A stretch of 64,000 nucleotides of DNA from Dyadobacter soli (GTDB taxonomy: Bacteria > Bacteroidota > Bacteroidia > Cytophagales > Spirosomataceae), in assembly GCF_900101885.1 (NCBI RefSeq), contig NZ_FNAN01000019.1:124001-188000 (forward strand). Reading direction: 5' to 3'. The position numbers and the translations under genes were made by a program. This document shows, in pieces, positions 25,733 through 32,809 of this stretch (positions within the stretch are counted from its first letter, which is position 1; every line of letters begins with the position of its first letter). Below the pieces are notes generated by a model. It was given only the letters and a program-made list of their open reading frames with translations. It searched no databases and was not told the origin of the DNA.

Positions 25733-26351
25733 AATATTCATCATAATGGCCGTTTTTACCGCGGCGCATTTTGCGCAGGCTCAGTCATTTAAACCGGTGG
25801 CTAATGCGGAAAAGGTACTGGCTGAATTGAGGAAGATTTCGCAGGCTACGACCTCCATTCAGGCGTCGTTTACCGAGGAGAAATATCTGGCCGTACTCAA
25901 AGAGCCGGAGAGATCGTCGGGCGTGTTTTACTACCAGCAAAAAGACAAGATGCGCTGGGAGCAGCGGACGCCTTCGAAATACATTATCCTCATCAACGGC
26001 GACAAGCTGCGTGTGCAGGAAGGCAATAAGGAGAAAAATGTAGGGCAGGCGGGCCGTATGGCGGCGCAGATCAAAGAATTGATGATCGGGCTTGTGAATG
26101 GTGATTTTCAGCAGAATAAGGGCTTTTCATCGACCGTACTGGAAGATGGCGACCAGTACCAGATTGTCCTCACGCCGGTGAACCGCCGGTTGAAGAACAT
26201 TTATGCCAAAATTGCGATGAATTTCTCCAAAAGCTCGCTGCGTTTGAAAGAGCTTTCGTTTTTCGAGAAGGGCGGCGATAAGAGCATTATGAAGTTTCAG
26301 CAGGAAAAATTCAATCAGCCGATCGCGGAAAACCTTTTCAAAGACCTTTGA
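25719..26351 (+). CDS. LolA-like outer-membrane lipoprotein carrier protein
   Basis: The 210-residue protein has a signal peptide (IFIIMAVFTAAHFAQAQ, cleavage after about residue 22) followed by a LolA-fold beta domain: IQASFTEEKYLAVLKEPERSSGVFYYQQ and MRWEQRTPSKYIILINGDKLRVQEG are typical. Such periplasmic half-barrels carry lipids across the periplasm. Copies inside aryl-polyene and flexirubin clusters are thought to ferry the pigment from the MMPL exporter to the outer membrane. It overlaps the deacetylase gene by 14 bases. Confidence 0.87.
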   Translation: MKSIRIFIIMAVFTAAHFAQAQSFKPVANAEKVLAELRKISQATTSIQASFTEEKYLAVLKEPERSSGVFYYQQKDKMRWEQRTPSKYIILINGDKLRVQEGNKEKNVGQAGRMAAQIKELMIGLVNGDFQQNKGFSSTVLEDGDQYQIVLTPVNRRLKNIYAKIAMNFSKSSLRLKELSFFEKGGDKSIMKFQQEKFNQPIAENLFKDL

Positions 26352-26353
26352 CC

Positions 26354-26719
26354 ATGCCTTTGAGCAATTTGTATAAAATAACGACGCTGGAACGGAGCGA
26401 TAACCAGATCACCTGCACAATGCAGATCGATGCCGCACATCCGGTATTTCAGGGACATTTCCCAGGGGCCCCGGTGCTTCCGGGCGTGGTACAGTTGGAA
26501 ATGGTCAAAACCGTTCTGGCAAAAGCACTGGAAAAGCCGTTCGCATTGAAGGAAATGAGCAACTGCAAGTTCCTGGAAGTGCTGAACCCCGCCGAAACGC
26601 CGGAGCTGACGATTCATATTCAGTACAAAGGCGAGGAGTCGTTGGACGTAAGCGCGTCGGGCAAGCATGGTGAAAAGACGTACTTCAAAGCCCGGGCCAG
26701 TTTCCATTCAATCATTTAA
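26354..26719 (+). CDS. FabZ-like 3-hydroxyacyl-ACP dehydratase
   Basis: The hotdog protein of 121 residues has the classical FabZ active site: FQGHFPGAPVLPGVVQLEMVK, with the catalytic His in GHFPG and the Glu in QLEM. It would dehydrate the 3-hydroxyacyl-ACP formed by the reductase, making each double bond of the polyene. Unlike the hotdog protein at 19996 it keeps both catalytic residues. The frame opens with a TTG at 26348, but the ATG at 26354, two bases after the LolA stop, is the better start. Confidence 0.86.
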   Translation: MPLSNLYKITTLERSDNQITCTMQIDAAHPVFQGHFPGAPVLPGVVQLEMVKTVLAKALEKPFALKEMSNCKFLEVLNPAETPELTIHIQYKGEESLDVSASGKHGEKTYFKARASFHSII

Positions 26720-26740
26720 ACCCAACATTTGAGAACCACA

Positions 26741-27901
26741 ATGACCCTTTCGGACATTCAATGCTGTGTGATCATTCCTACCTACAATAACCGCAACACT
26801 TTGCGGCGGGTGATCGACGGCGTGCTGCATTATGCGTCCGGGCAGGAGGTGATCGTGGTGAACGACGGCTCTACGGACGATACCATGCAGATCCTGGCGG
26901 GTTATGGCGTCAAAATCCGTGTGCTGGACAATTTAGTGAATAAGGGAAAAGGTTTTTCGCTGCGCAAAGCATTTGCAGAAGCCATACGGCTGGGTTTCGA
27001 GAATGCGATCACCATTGATTCAGACGGCCAGCATTTGCCTTCGGATATCCCGCTTTTTATCGAAGCCGCCATCCAAAACCCGGGCGCATTGCTCATGGGC
27101 TCGCGGAACATGGCGCAGGAGGGCGTGCCGGGCAAGAGCTCTTTCGGCAACAAGTTTTCCAATTTCTGGTTCAAAGTAGAGACAGGACTTACATTGCCGG
27201 ATACGCAAACGGGTTTTCGCCTGTACCCGCTCGGGCCGCTGAAAAAAATGTCGCTTTTCACGACGAAATTCGAAACGGAAATCGAAGTGATCGTCAAAAT
27301 GGCCTGGAAAGATGTGCCCATCGTACCGATCAACATCCAGGTTATCTACGACAAAAACGAGCGCGTGACGCATTTCCGGCCATTCCGCGATTTTACGCGC
27401 ATCAGCATCCTCAACACCTGGCTGGTAACGCTTACACTGGTTTATTATCTCCCGAAACGGCTTTTCCGTTACATTAAAAAAAAAGGCCTCTGGAAAATCA
27501 TCCGTGACGAGGCGCTGAAACCGGGGGAAACTAATGTCAGCAAGGCCAAATCGATCGGTTTCGGCTTTTTCATGGGCATCGTCCCGATCTGGGGTTTCCA
27601 GTTGATGGTGGGCATCCCGCTTTCGATGTATTTCCGGATGAATAAGGTGCTTTTTCTTACTGCGGCACATATCAGTATTCCGCCGGCTATCCCCTTCATT
27701 ATCTACGCGAGCTACAAGTTCGGCGGGCTGTTTTACCGCAACGGCGCGCAAATCACTTCCGCCGATAACCTGACATTGGAGTCCATTAATGTCAACTTTG
27801 TACAATATGTTTTCGGTGGCACACTCCTTGCAGTGGCCGCGGGGATCGCCGGTTTTATAGCCAGTTTTTTATTGCTGGCAATGCTTCGCCCGAAGCGCTG
27901 A
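26741..27901 (+). CDS. GT2 glycosyltransferase fused to a DUF2062 membrane domain
   Basis: The 386-residue protein has a GT-A domain in its first 235 residues (CVIIPTYNNRNTLRRVIDG, the nucleotide and metal motif DSDGQH, DTQTGFRLYP) and a DUF2062 domain at about 260-385 (GFFMGIVPIWGFQLMVGIP) with membrane segments. It resembles dolichyl-phosphate-mannose-synthase-like enzymes fused to DUF2062, which are regular members of aryl-polyene clusters. Its acceptor could be a lipid carrier or the pigment itself; flexirubins are not usually described as glycosylated, so the role is open. It is the last gene of the rightward arm. The upstream TTG at 26729 is an alternative start. Confidence 0.85.
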   Translation: MTLSDIQCCVIIPTYNNRNTLRRVIDGVLHYASGQEVIVVNDGSTDDTMQILAGYGVKIRVLDNLVNKGKGFSLRKAFAEAIRLGFENAITIDSDGQHLPSDIPLFIEAAIQNPGALLMGSRNMAQEGVPGKSSFGNKFSNFWFKVETGLTLPDTQTGFRLYPLGPLKKMSLFTTKFETEIEVIVKMAWKDVPIVPINIQVIYDKNERVTHFRPFRDFTRISILNTWLVTLTLVYYLPKRLFRYIKKKGLWKIIRDEALKPGETNVSKAKSIGFGFFMGIVPIWGFQLMVGIPLSMYFRMNKVLFLTAAHISIPPAIPFIIYASYKFGGLFYRNGAQITSADNLTLESINVNFVQYVFGGTLLAVAAGIAGFIASFLLLAMLRPKR

Positions 27902-28012
27902 AACAAGTGATTTTGTGCCTGTTTTTCGTTGATTATCCCAAATAATTCATTTTATTATTCAATTAAAACGGCCTAGGCTGCTTTCGTCTAATGGTTTCTG
28001 TTATTCCTTGAG

Positions 28013-28050
28013 AGCCAGTTTGTTACTAATGCTTTACAGTAAAATTGGCT
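28013..28050 (+). other. Hairpin between the pigment cluster and hppA
   Basis: AGCCAGTTT-GT-TACT (28013-28027) pairs with AGTAAAATTGGCT (28038-28050) in a 13-bp stem with one two-base bulge and one G-U pair. It has no T-run and lies upstream of the hppA promoter. It could mark the 3' end of the pigment transcript. Confidence 0.35.
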
Positions 28051-28112
28051 TCAAAACTCCCCGAAATTTTATAAAATCTATACGAATTGATCAAAAATAG
28101 CGGTTTCGCGAT

Positions 28113-28142
28113 TTTGTTATGAGGTGCCTTTCTCTATATTTA
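28113..28142 (+). promoter_or_regulatory. Probable promoter of the membrane pyrophosphatase gene
   Basis: TTTG at 28113-28116, an 18-base spacer and TATATTTA at 28135-28142 (one mismatch to TAnnTTTG) give a start near 28149, about 37 bases before the ATG. Confidence 0.55.
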
Positions 28143-28185
28143 CGAGAATTATAAAAAACCAATTAACCAAATCTTTGATCATAGC

Positions 28186-30417
28186 ATGAGTAACATTACC
28201 TATTTAGTGCCGGCGTTAGGCCTTGTTGGCTTGCTGGTTATGTTCTTCAAAAGAGGCTGGGTTGTCCGGCAGGATGGCGGAAGTCCTGAAATGAAAACCA
28301 TAGCGGACGCAATTGCAGATGGTGCCCTGGCCTTCCTGAAAGCCGAATGGCGTGTACTCATTGTTTTTGGTTTGATTGTGAGTGTGATACTGGGCTATTC
28401 CGGCACACTGGTTGAAAATTCCAGCGCCTTTATCGGCGTATCCTTTTTGGCAGGAGCCTTTATTTCTGCATTTGCAGGTTACATTGGCATGAATATCGCC
28501 ACCAAATCGAACGTGCGCACCACGCAGGCGGCGCGTACGAGCCTTACCAAGGCGCTAGAAGTGTCGTTCACCGGCGGCTCCGTGATGGGTATCGGTGTAG
28601 CGAGCCTTGCGGTGCTGGGGTTGGGCGGTTTGTTTATCATTTTGTATTCCACTTTTATAGGCGATAGTACGGATGTCAACGGCCTCCCGATGGAACGTGT
28701 GCTGGAAGTACTGGCAGGTTTCTCACTCGGTGCCGAGTCTATCGCCCTTTTTGCACGCGTAGGCGGTGGTATTTACACCAAAGCAGCAGACGTAGGCGCC
28801 GACCTCGTGGGTAAAGTGGAAGCCGGTATCCCCGAAGACGACCCGCGTAACCCCGCTACCATCGCCGATAACGTGGGTGATAACGTGGGCGACGTGGCCG
28901 GTATGGGTGCCGACCTTTTTGGTTCTTATGTTGCGACAATCCTTGCGACGATGGTACTGGGCCGCGAGATCGTGGCGCAGGGTACAGATAACTTTGGCGG
29001 CATCGCGCCGATCCTTTTGCCGATGGTAATTGCCGGTGTAGGCCTGATTTCCTCGATTCTCAGCATGTTCCTCGTACGCGTGAGCGACGATAATGGTAAT
29101 GTGCAGGCTGCCTTGAACCGCGGTAACTGGGGTTCGATCATACTGGTTTTGGTGGTAAGTTATCCGCTCACGATGTGGATGCTGCCGGAGGGTAACCTGA
29201 ACATCCGCGGGGTTGATTTCACGGCGATGGATGTGTACTGGGCGATTCTGTTAGGTTCTGTCGTTGGAGCGATCATGTCAATGGTGACCGAATTTTATAC
29301 CGCGATGGGTAAGCGCCCGGTGCAATCTATTGTAAATCAGTCTTCAACGGGTCACGCCACCAACATTATCGGCGGGCTTTCGGTAGGTATGGAGTCCACG
29401 GTAATCCCGACCCTCGTACTGGCGGCGGGTATTTTTCTCAGCTACGAAATGGCCGGTTTGTACGGCGTGGCGATCGCCGCAGCGGGTATGATGGCGACGA
29501 CGGCCATGCAGCTCGCTATCGACGCGTTCGGCCCGATTGCGGATAATGCAGGTGGTATCGCCGAAATGGCGCATTTGCCAGAAGAAGTTCGCGGCCGTAC
29601 CGACATTCTGGATGCAGTAGGTAACACCACCGCAGCCACCGGCAAAGGCTTCGCTATCGCTTCCGCTGCATTGACTTCCCTGGCATTGTTCGCTGCATTC
29701 TGCGGCGTGGCAGGCATTAATTCGATCGATATTTACAAAGCGAATGTACTTGCGGGCCTTTTCGTAGGTGCGATGATCCCATTCATATTCTCTTCGCTGG
29801 CTATTGCCGCGGTAGGGCGCGCCGCTATGAAAATGGTGGAAGAAGTACGCCGCCAGTTCCGCGAGCTGCCGGGCATTATGGAAGGCACAACCAAGCCTGA
29901 ATACGACAAATGCGTGGCGATTTCGACGCAAGCTTCCATTAAAGAGATGATAGCCCCGGGCCTTATCGCGTTGCTCGTGCCGGTGATCGTCGGTTTCCTT
30001 TTTGGCCCCGAAGTACTCGGAGGTACCTTGGCCGGCGTTACGGTTTCGGGTGTATTAATGGGTATTTTCCAAAACAACGCCGGCGGTGCCTGGGATAATG
30101 CCAAAAAGTCGTTCGAAAAAGGGGTGGTGATCAATGGTGAAACCTACTATAAAAAGTCCGAGCCGCACAAAGCTGCCGTGACCGGCGATACGGTAGGTGA
30201 CCCGTTTAAAGACACGTCCGGTCCTTCCATGAACATCCTGATCAAACTGATGTCGATCGTCTCGCTCGTCATCGCCCCGCACATCGGTACCGGTTCGCAT
30301 GGCGTTGGAAGTGTGAAGGCAGAGGACAGTGTACAAACTGTAACACTGGCGGCACAGGCAGACCAAGATGCCAAATCCGAAGCACCAGTGGTGCGTCTGG
30401 AAAGGAAAGGGGAGTAG
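28186..30417 (+). CDS. hppA: K+-dependent-type membrane-bound ion-pumping pyrophosphatase
   Basis: The 743-residue protein has about 16 membrane helices and all hallmarks of the family: GGGIYTKAADVGADLVGKVE, EDDPRNPATIADNVGDNVGDV (substrate-binding aspartates) and the C-terminal GDTVGDPFKDTSGPSMNIL. It hydrolyses pyrophosphate and pumps H+ or Na+ out of the cytoplasm. The motif GNTTAATGKG has Ala and Gly at the two positions that in K+-independent enzymes are Lys and Thr, so K+ activation is predicted (family knowledge). Whether it pumps Na+, H+ or both cannot be settled by eye. It is a single-gene unit with its own promoter and terminator. Confidence 0.96.
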   Translation: MSNITYLVPALGLVGLLVMFFKRGWVVRQDGGSPEMKTIADAIADGALAFLKAEWRVLIVFGLIVSVILGYSGTLVENSSAFIGVSFLAGAFISAFAGYIGMNIATKSNVRTTQAARTSLTKALEVSFTGGSVMGIGVASLAVLGLGGLFIILYSTFIGDSTDVNGLPMERVLEVLAGFSLGAESIALFARVGGGIYTKAADVGADLVGKVEAGIPEDDPRNPATIADNVGDNVGDVAGMGADLFGSYVATILATMVLGREIVAQGTDNFGGIAPILLPMVIAGVGLISSILSMFLVRVSDDNGNVQAALNRGNWGSIILVLVVSYPLTMWMLPEGNLNIRGVDFTAMDVYWAILLGSVVGAIMSMVTEFYTAMGKRPVQSIVNQSSTGHATNIIGGLSVGMESTVIPTLVLAAGIFLSYEMAGLYGVAIAAAGMMATTAMQLAIDAFGPIADNAGGIAEMAHLPEEVRGRTDILDAVGNTTAATGKGFAIASAALTSLALFAAFCGVAGINSIDIYKANVLAGLFVGAMIPFIFSSLAIAAVGRAAMKMVEEVRRQFRELPGIMEGTTKPEYDKCVAISTQASIKEMIAPGLIALLVPVIVGFLFGPEVLGGTLAGVTVSGVLMGIFQNNAGGAWDNAKKSFEKGVVINGETYYKKSEPHKAAVTGDTVGDPFKDTSGPSMNILIKLMSIVSLVIAPHIGTGSHGVGSVKAEDSVQTVTLAAQADQDAKSEAPVVRLERKGE

Positions 30418-30439
30418 TCTTTTCTGCTGAATAACATTA

Positions 30440-30465
30440 CAAAGCCCGGTGCGAGCCGGGCTTTG
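30440..30465 (+). terminator. Hairpin terminator of hppA
   Basis: CAAAGCCCGG (30440-30449) pairs perfectly with CCGGGCTTTG (30456-30465) around a six-base loop TGCGAG, 22 bases after the stop. The T-run is weak (GCTGGTTTTG). Confidence 0.7.
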
Positions 30466-30492
30466 CTGGTTTTGTGCCACTGGGGTATTCTA

Positions 30493-30524
30493 TTTGCTTT
30501 TGAGTGTCAATATTTCTATTTTAG
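30493..30524 (+). promoter_or_regulatory. Probable promoter of the first toxin-antitoxin pair
   Basis: TTTG at 30493-30496, a 20-base spacer and TATTTTAG at 30517-30524 resemble the consensus. The start would be near 30531, ten bases before the antitoxin ATG. Confidence 0.5.
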
Positions 30525-30540
30525 ACTAAAACTGACCATC

Positions 30541-30756
30541 ATGGAAACGCTGACAATCGAAATAAACAACCCCAAGGCCAGACGCCTGATCGACGATCTG
30601 GCAGACCTGGGACTAATATCTGTTAAAGAGGAGAAGCGATCTTGGAGTGAGCGATGGGAAGATCTATCTAAAACACTTCCTGACACAAGCTTAATTACAG
30701 AAGAGGAAATTTTCGAAGAGATAAATGCGGTTCGTAAAAGCTCCCAATCACATTGA
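30541..30756 (+). CDS. Antitoxin of a PIN-type toxin-antitoxin pair
   Basis: The 71-residue acidic protein begins METLTIEINNPKARRLIDDLADLGLIS, a short strand followed by a helix as in small Bacteroidota antitoxins of the DUF2683-like type, with a Glu-rich tail that would cover the toxin. Its stop codon overlaps the toxin's TTG start, so the two are translationally coupled. The frame continues upstream to 30463, but that part overlaps the promoter and the hppA terminator. The pair is more AT-rich than its neighbours, which suggests transfer. Confidence 0.72.
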   Translation: METLTIEINNPKARRLIDDLADLGLISVKEEKRSWSERWEDLSKTLPDTSLITEEEIFEEINAVRKSSQSH

Positions 30757-31166
30757 CGAGGGTTGTAATTGATACTAACCTTTACGTCAGTGCGCTAATT
30801 AATGAAAATTCAAGGCGCCGCTTAAACCTGATTCTCGATAATCCTCAATTTGAGATCGTTGCAGATAATGCATTGTTTAAAGAGCTTAGGCTCGTCATTT
30901 CCCGACCCAAATTCAGTCGTTTCGTTTCTGAATCTCAGATAAAAAACTTCCTGGAACTCCTGTACGAACGCAGTCTGAATTTCGAGACCACATCAATTGT
31001 ACAGCATAGCCCTGATCCGAAAGACGATTTTCTGCTCGCTCTATGTCAGGATAGTGGTTCGAACTACCTTATTACAGGCAACAAACGTGATCTTTTGGAA
31101 TTGCAGCGTTTTGGCAAAACAGAAATCCTCAGCCTCACCAAATTTATCGATTTGCATAAGCTGTAA
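30753..31166 (+). CDS. PIN-domain ribonuclease toxin
   Basis: The 137-residue protein is a PIN_3-type nuclease: VVIDTNLYVSALI with the first acidic residue, NALFKELRLVISRPKF, then SPDPKDDFLLALC and ITGNKRDLLELQRFG with the remaining acidic residues of the metal site. Such toxins cut RNA when freed from their antitoxin. It starts at a TTG whose last two bases belong to the antitoxin's TGA stop, which should keep its level below that of the antitoxin. All catalytic acidic positions are present, so it looks intact. Confidence 0.85.
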   Translation: MTRVVIDTNLYVSALINENSRRRLNLILDNPQFEIVADNALFKELRLVISRPKFSRFVSESQIKNFLELLYERSLNFETTSIVQHSPDPKDDFLLALCQDSGSNYLITGNKRDLLELQRFGKTEILSLTKFIDLHKL

Positions 31167-31216
31167 CACCACTTCGGAGAGATACCGCATGACCTGAAAA
31201 GCCTAATTAGCAACTC

Positions 31217-31244
31217 AATGTCGTTAGGCATATAACATTGGTAG
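31217..31244 (-). repeat. Small hairpin repeat, inverted copy
   Basis: Read on the minus strand it gives CTACCAATGTTATATGCC followed by TAACGACATT, which matches the copy at 17-44 at 25 of 28 positions. Just beyond, ATGCCC-TT-GGGCAT at 31273-31286 forms another short hairpin. Confidence 0.7.
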
Positions 31245-31331
31245 CAAAAAATTGCTCGAATTGGTTGTGGCAATGCCCTTGGGCATGTGACAACACATCC
31301 GTCTTCGCAAGTGCGTTCCCATTGTTGTTGC

Positions 31332-31345
31332 ATCCCTGACGGGAT
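31332..31345 (+). repeat. Hairpin repeat unit ATCCC-TGAC-GGGAT
   Basis: A five-base-pair stem with the loop TGAC preceded by TTGC, the same layout as the unit at 31387 but with different paired bases. The longer CTACCAAT lead is not conserved here. Confidence 0.6.
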
Positions 31346-31373
31346 TTTACTGGTGTCGTGTGCCGGATGGATA

Positions 31374-31400
31374 CTACCAATATTGCATCGCTCACGCGAT
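31374..31400 (+). repeat. Small hairpin repeat with full lead
   Basis: CTACCAATATTGC (31374-31386) is followed by the hairpin ATCGC-TCAC-GCGAT (31387-31400). The lead is the same as in the copy at position 17, while the stem bases have changed in a compensating way. Confidence 0.7.
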
Positions 31401-31548
31401 TTGCATCTTACGCAATTCTATCTGCGATATTAAATATATCCAAAACGCAAACGCACATTTACCCCAGCCGCCCAACGCATTTTATGGCAGTTTGATGAAA
31501 TTGTTGCACTTATTGCAATGCAGGAACTTAATGTGCTCGCATACCCGT

Positions 31549-31556
31549 TAAGTTTG
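31549..31556 (+). promoter_or_regulatory. -7 element of the MFS exporter gene
   Basis: TAAGTTTG matches TAnnTTTG. The start near 31563 would give a 14-base leader to the ATG at 31577 and would rule out the TTG at 31559. No clear TTG -33 element is seen. Confidence 0.45.
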
Positions 31557-31576
31557 CATTGAGTGAATGTAAGTCC

Positions 31577-32809
31577 ATGAGCCGTAAGCAATACTTCTTT
31601 ATTATCCTGATCCTCGGATCGCTGGCGACCGTCAGTCCATTTTCCATCGATATGTACCTGCCGGGCTTCCCGCGGATCGCGTCGGATTTGGGGACCACTA
31701 TCGACAAAGTACAACTTTCGCTAACGAGCTATCTCATTGGTATTTGTATTGGGCAAGTACTCTACGGCCCACTGCTCGACCGCTTTGGTCGCAAGAAACC
31801 ATTGTATGCCGGGCTGATACTTTACGTGATTGCGTCGTTTGGCTGTGCCATGACGTCGTCGGTGGATGCGCTGATCGCCATGCGGTTTTTCCAGGCAATG
31901 GGAGGATGTGTAGGCCTCGTGGCGTCGCAGGCGCTCGTAAGTGACCTTTTTCCTTCCGATAAACGTGCCGAAGTTTTTTCATTGATCACATTGGTCATCG
32001 CGGTTTCGCCGATGATCGCGCCTACCGTGGGCGGTTATGTTACTGCTTCTATCGCGTGGTACTGGATTTTCGTGATCCTTGCTGGGATTGTGAGTGTTAT
32101 TATCACCGCCATTTACTTCTTCCTTCCCACCGGCCGCAGCGCCGACACCAGCGTTTCGCTCCGACCCGAGGCGGTAATGGGCGGGTATATTACGGTGGTT
32201 ACGCAGCCCCAGTTTTTGATTTACACACTCGCGGGCGGCTTGGCAACGGCCGCGCCATTTGCCTATATTTCAGGCTCGTCGGATGTTTTTATGAACATTT
32301 ATAAAGTTTCCGAACAGCAATATGGCTGGATTTTCGCATTCCTGGCAGTAGCGATGATCGGTTCTACCCAGCTGAACCACTTTTTGCTTAAAAAATACAC
32401 CAGCGAACAAATTATCCGCGTCACACTCATTTACCAGAGCATCGTCGGGCTCTTCCTGATCGTCGGCGTGTACAACAACTGGTTCGGGCTCTTCTCCCTG
32501 ATCGGAACGATGTTCGTCTTCCTCACAGGTCAGGGGCTTACGGGGCCGAATGCCTCCGCGCTTTCGCTGGCGCCCTTCCGTAAGCACACAGGCAGCGCCT
32601 CTGCGCTCATGGGTAGCTGGCGTATGGGTGCGGGAGCTGTCATCTCCGCGATTGTAAGCTTCCTGCACAACAATACCGCCATGCCAATGGTGGGTATGAT
32701 GGCATTCTGTGCCTTTGGCGGGCTGATTATCCTACATGCGGGCAATGTGGTTGTGCGCCACCGCGCAGCACGCCAGGATGTCGAAGACGAGGTTTCGGTG
32801 CTTCTCTAA
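31577..32809 (+). CDS. Bcr/CflA family drug-efflux MFS transporter
   Basis: The 410-residue protein has 12 membrane helices. The opening LATVSPFSIDMYLPGFPRIA and the loop GPLLDRFGRKKPLYAGL after the second helix are typical of the Bcr/CflA (DHA1) group, which exports drugs such as bicyclomycin, chloramphenicol and sulfonamides, and in some cases cysteine, by proton antiport. It converges on the nucleoside hydrolase gene with a four-base overlap of the two stop regions. The ATG at 31577 was preferred to the TTG at 31559 because of the -7 element at 31549. Confidence 0.9.
   Translation: MSRKQYFFIILILGSLATVSPFSIDMYLPGFPRIASDLGTTIDKVQLSLTSYLIGICIGQVLYGPLLDRFGRKKPLYAGLILYVIASFGCAMTSSVDALIAMRFFQAMGGCVGLVASQALVSDLFPSDKRAEVFSLITLVIAVSPMIAPTVGGYVTASIAWYWIFVILAGIVSVIITAIYFFLPTGRSADTSVSLRPEAVMGGYITVVTQPQFLIYTLAGGLATAAPFAYISGSSDVFMNIYKVSEQQYGWIFAFLAVAMIGSTQLNHFLLKKYTSEQIIRVTLIYQSIVGLFLIVGVYNNWFGLFSLIGTMFVFLTGQGLTGPNASALSLAPFRKHTGSASALMGSWRMGAGAVISAIVSFLHNNTAMPMVGMMAFCAFGGLIILHAGNVVVRHRAARQDVEDEVSVLL

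Larger units (their letters stand above)
31167..31576. other. 410-base intergenic region with hairpin repeats
   Basis: No convincing gene is seen on either strand. The first 240 bases hold at least three or four copies of a small hairpin repeat (31217-31244 inverted, 31272-31287, 31332-31345, 31374-31400). The last 60 bases hold the -7 element of the MFS gene. Confidence 0.7.

Noticed and set aside
27902..28185. tRNA or small RNA gene in the gap before hppA
   Set aside because: The only clear structure is one bulged hairpin; no cloverleaf or conserved tRNA elements are visible.
31195..31405. Possible CRISPR array
   Set aside because: The repeats are about 14-28 bases, imperfect, in both orientations and irregularly spaced, with no spacers of even length and no cas genes.
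31430..31714. A 94-codon open frame on the minus strand opposite the MFS promoter
   Set aside because: It overlaps the MFS gene start and promoter, and its translation shows no family features.
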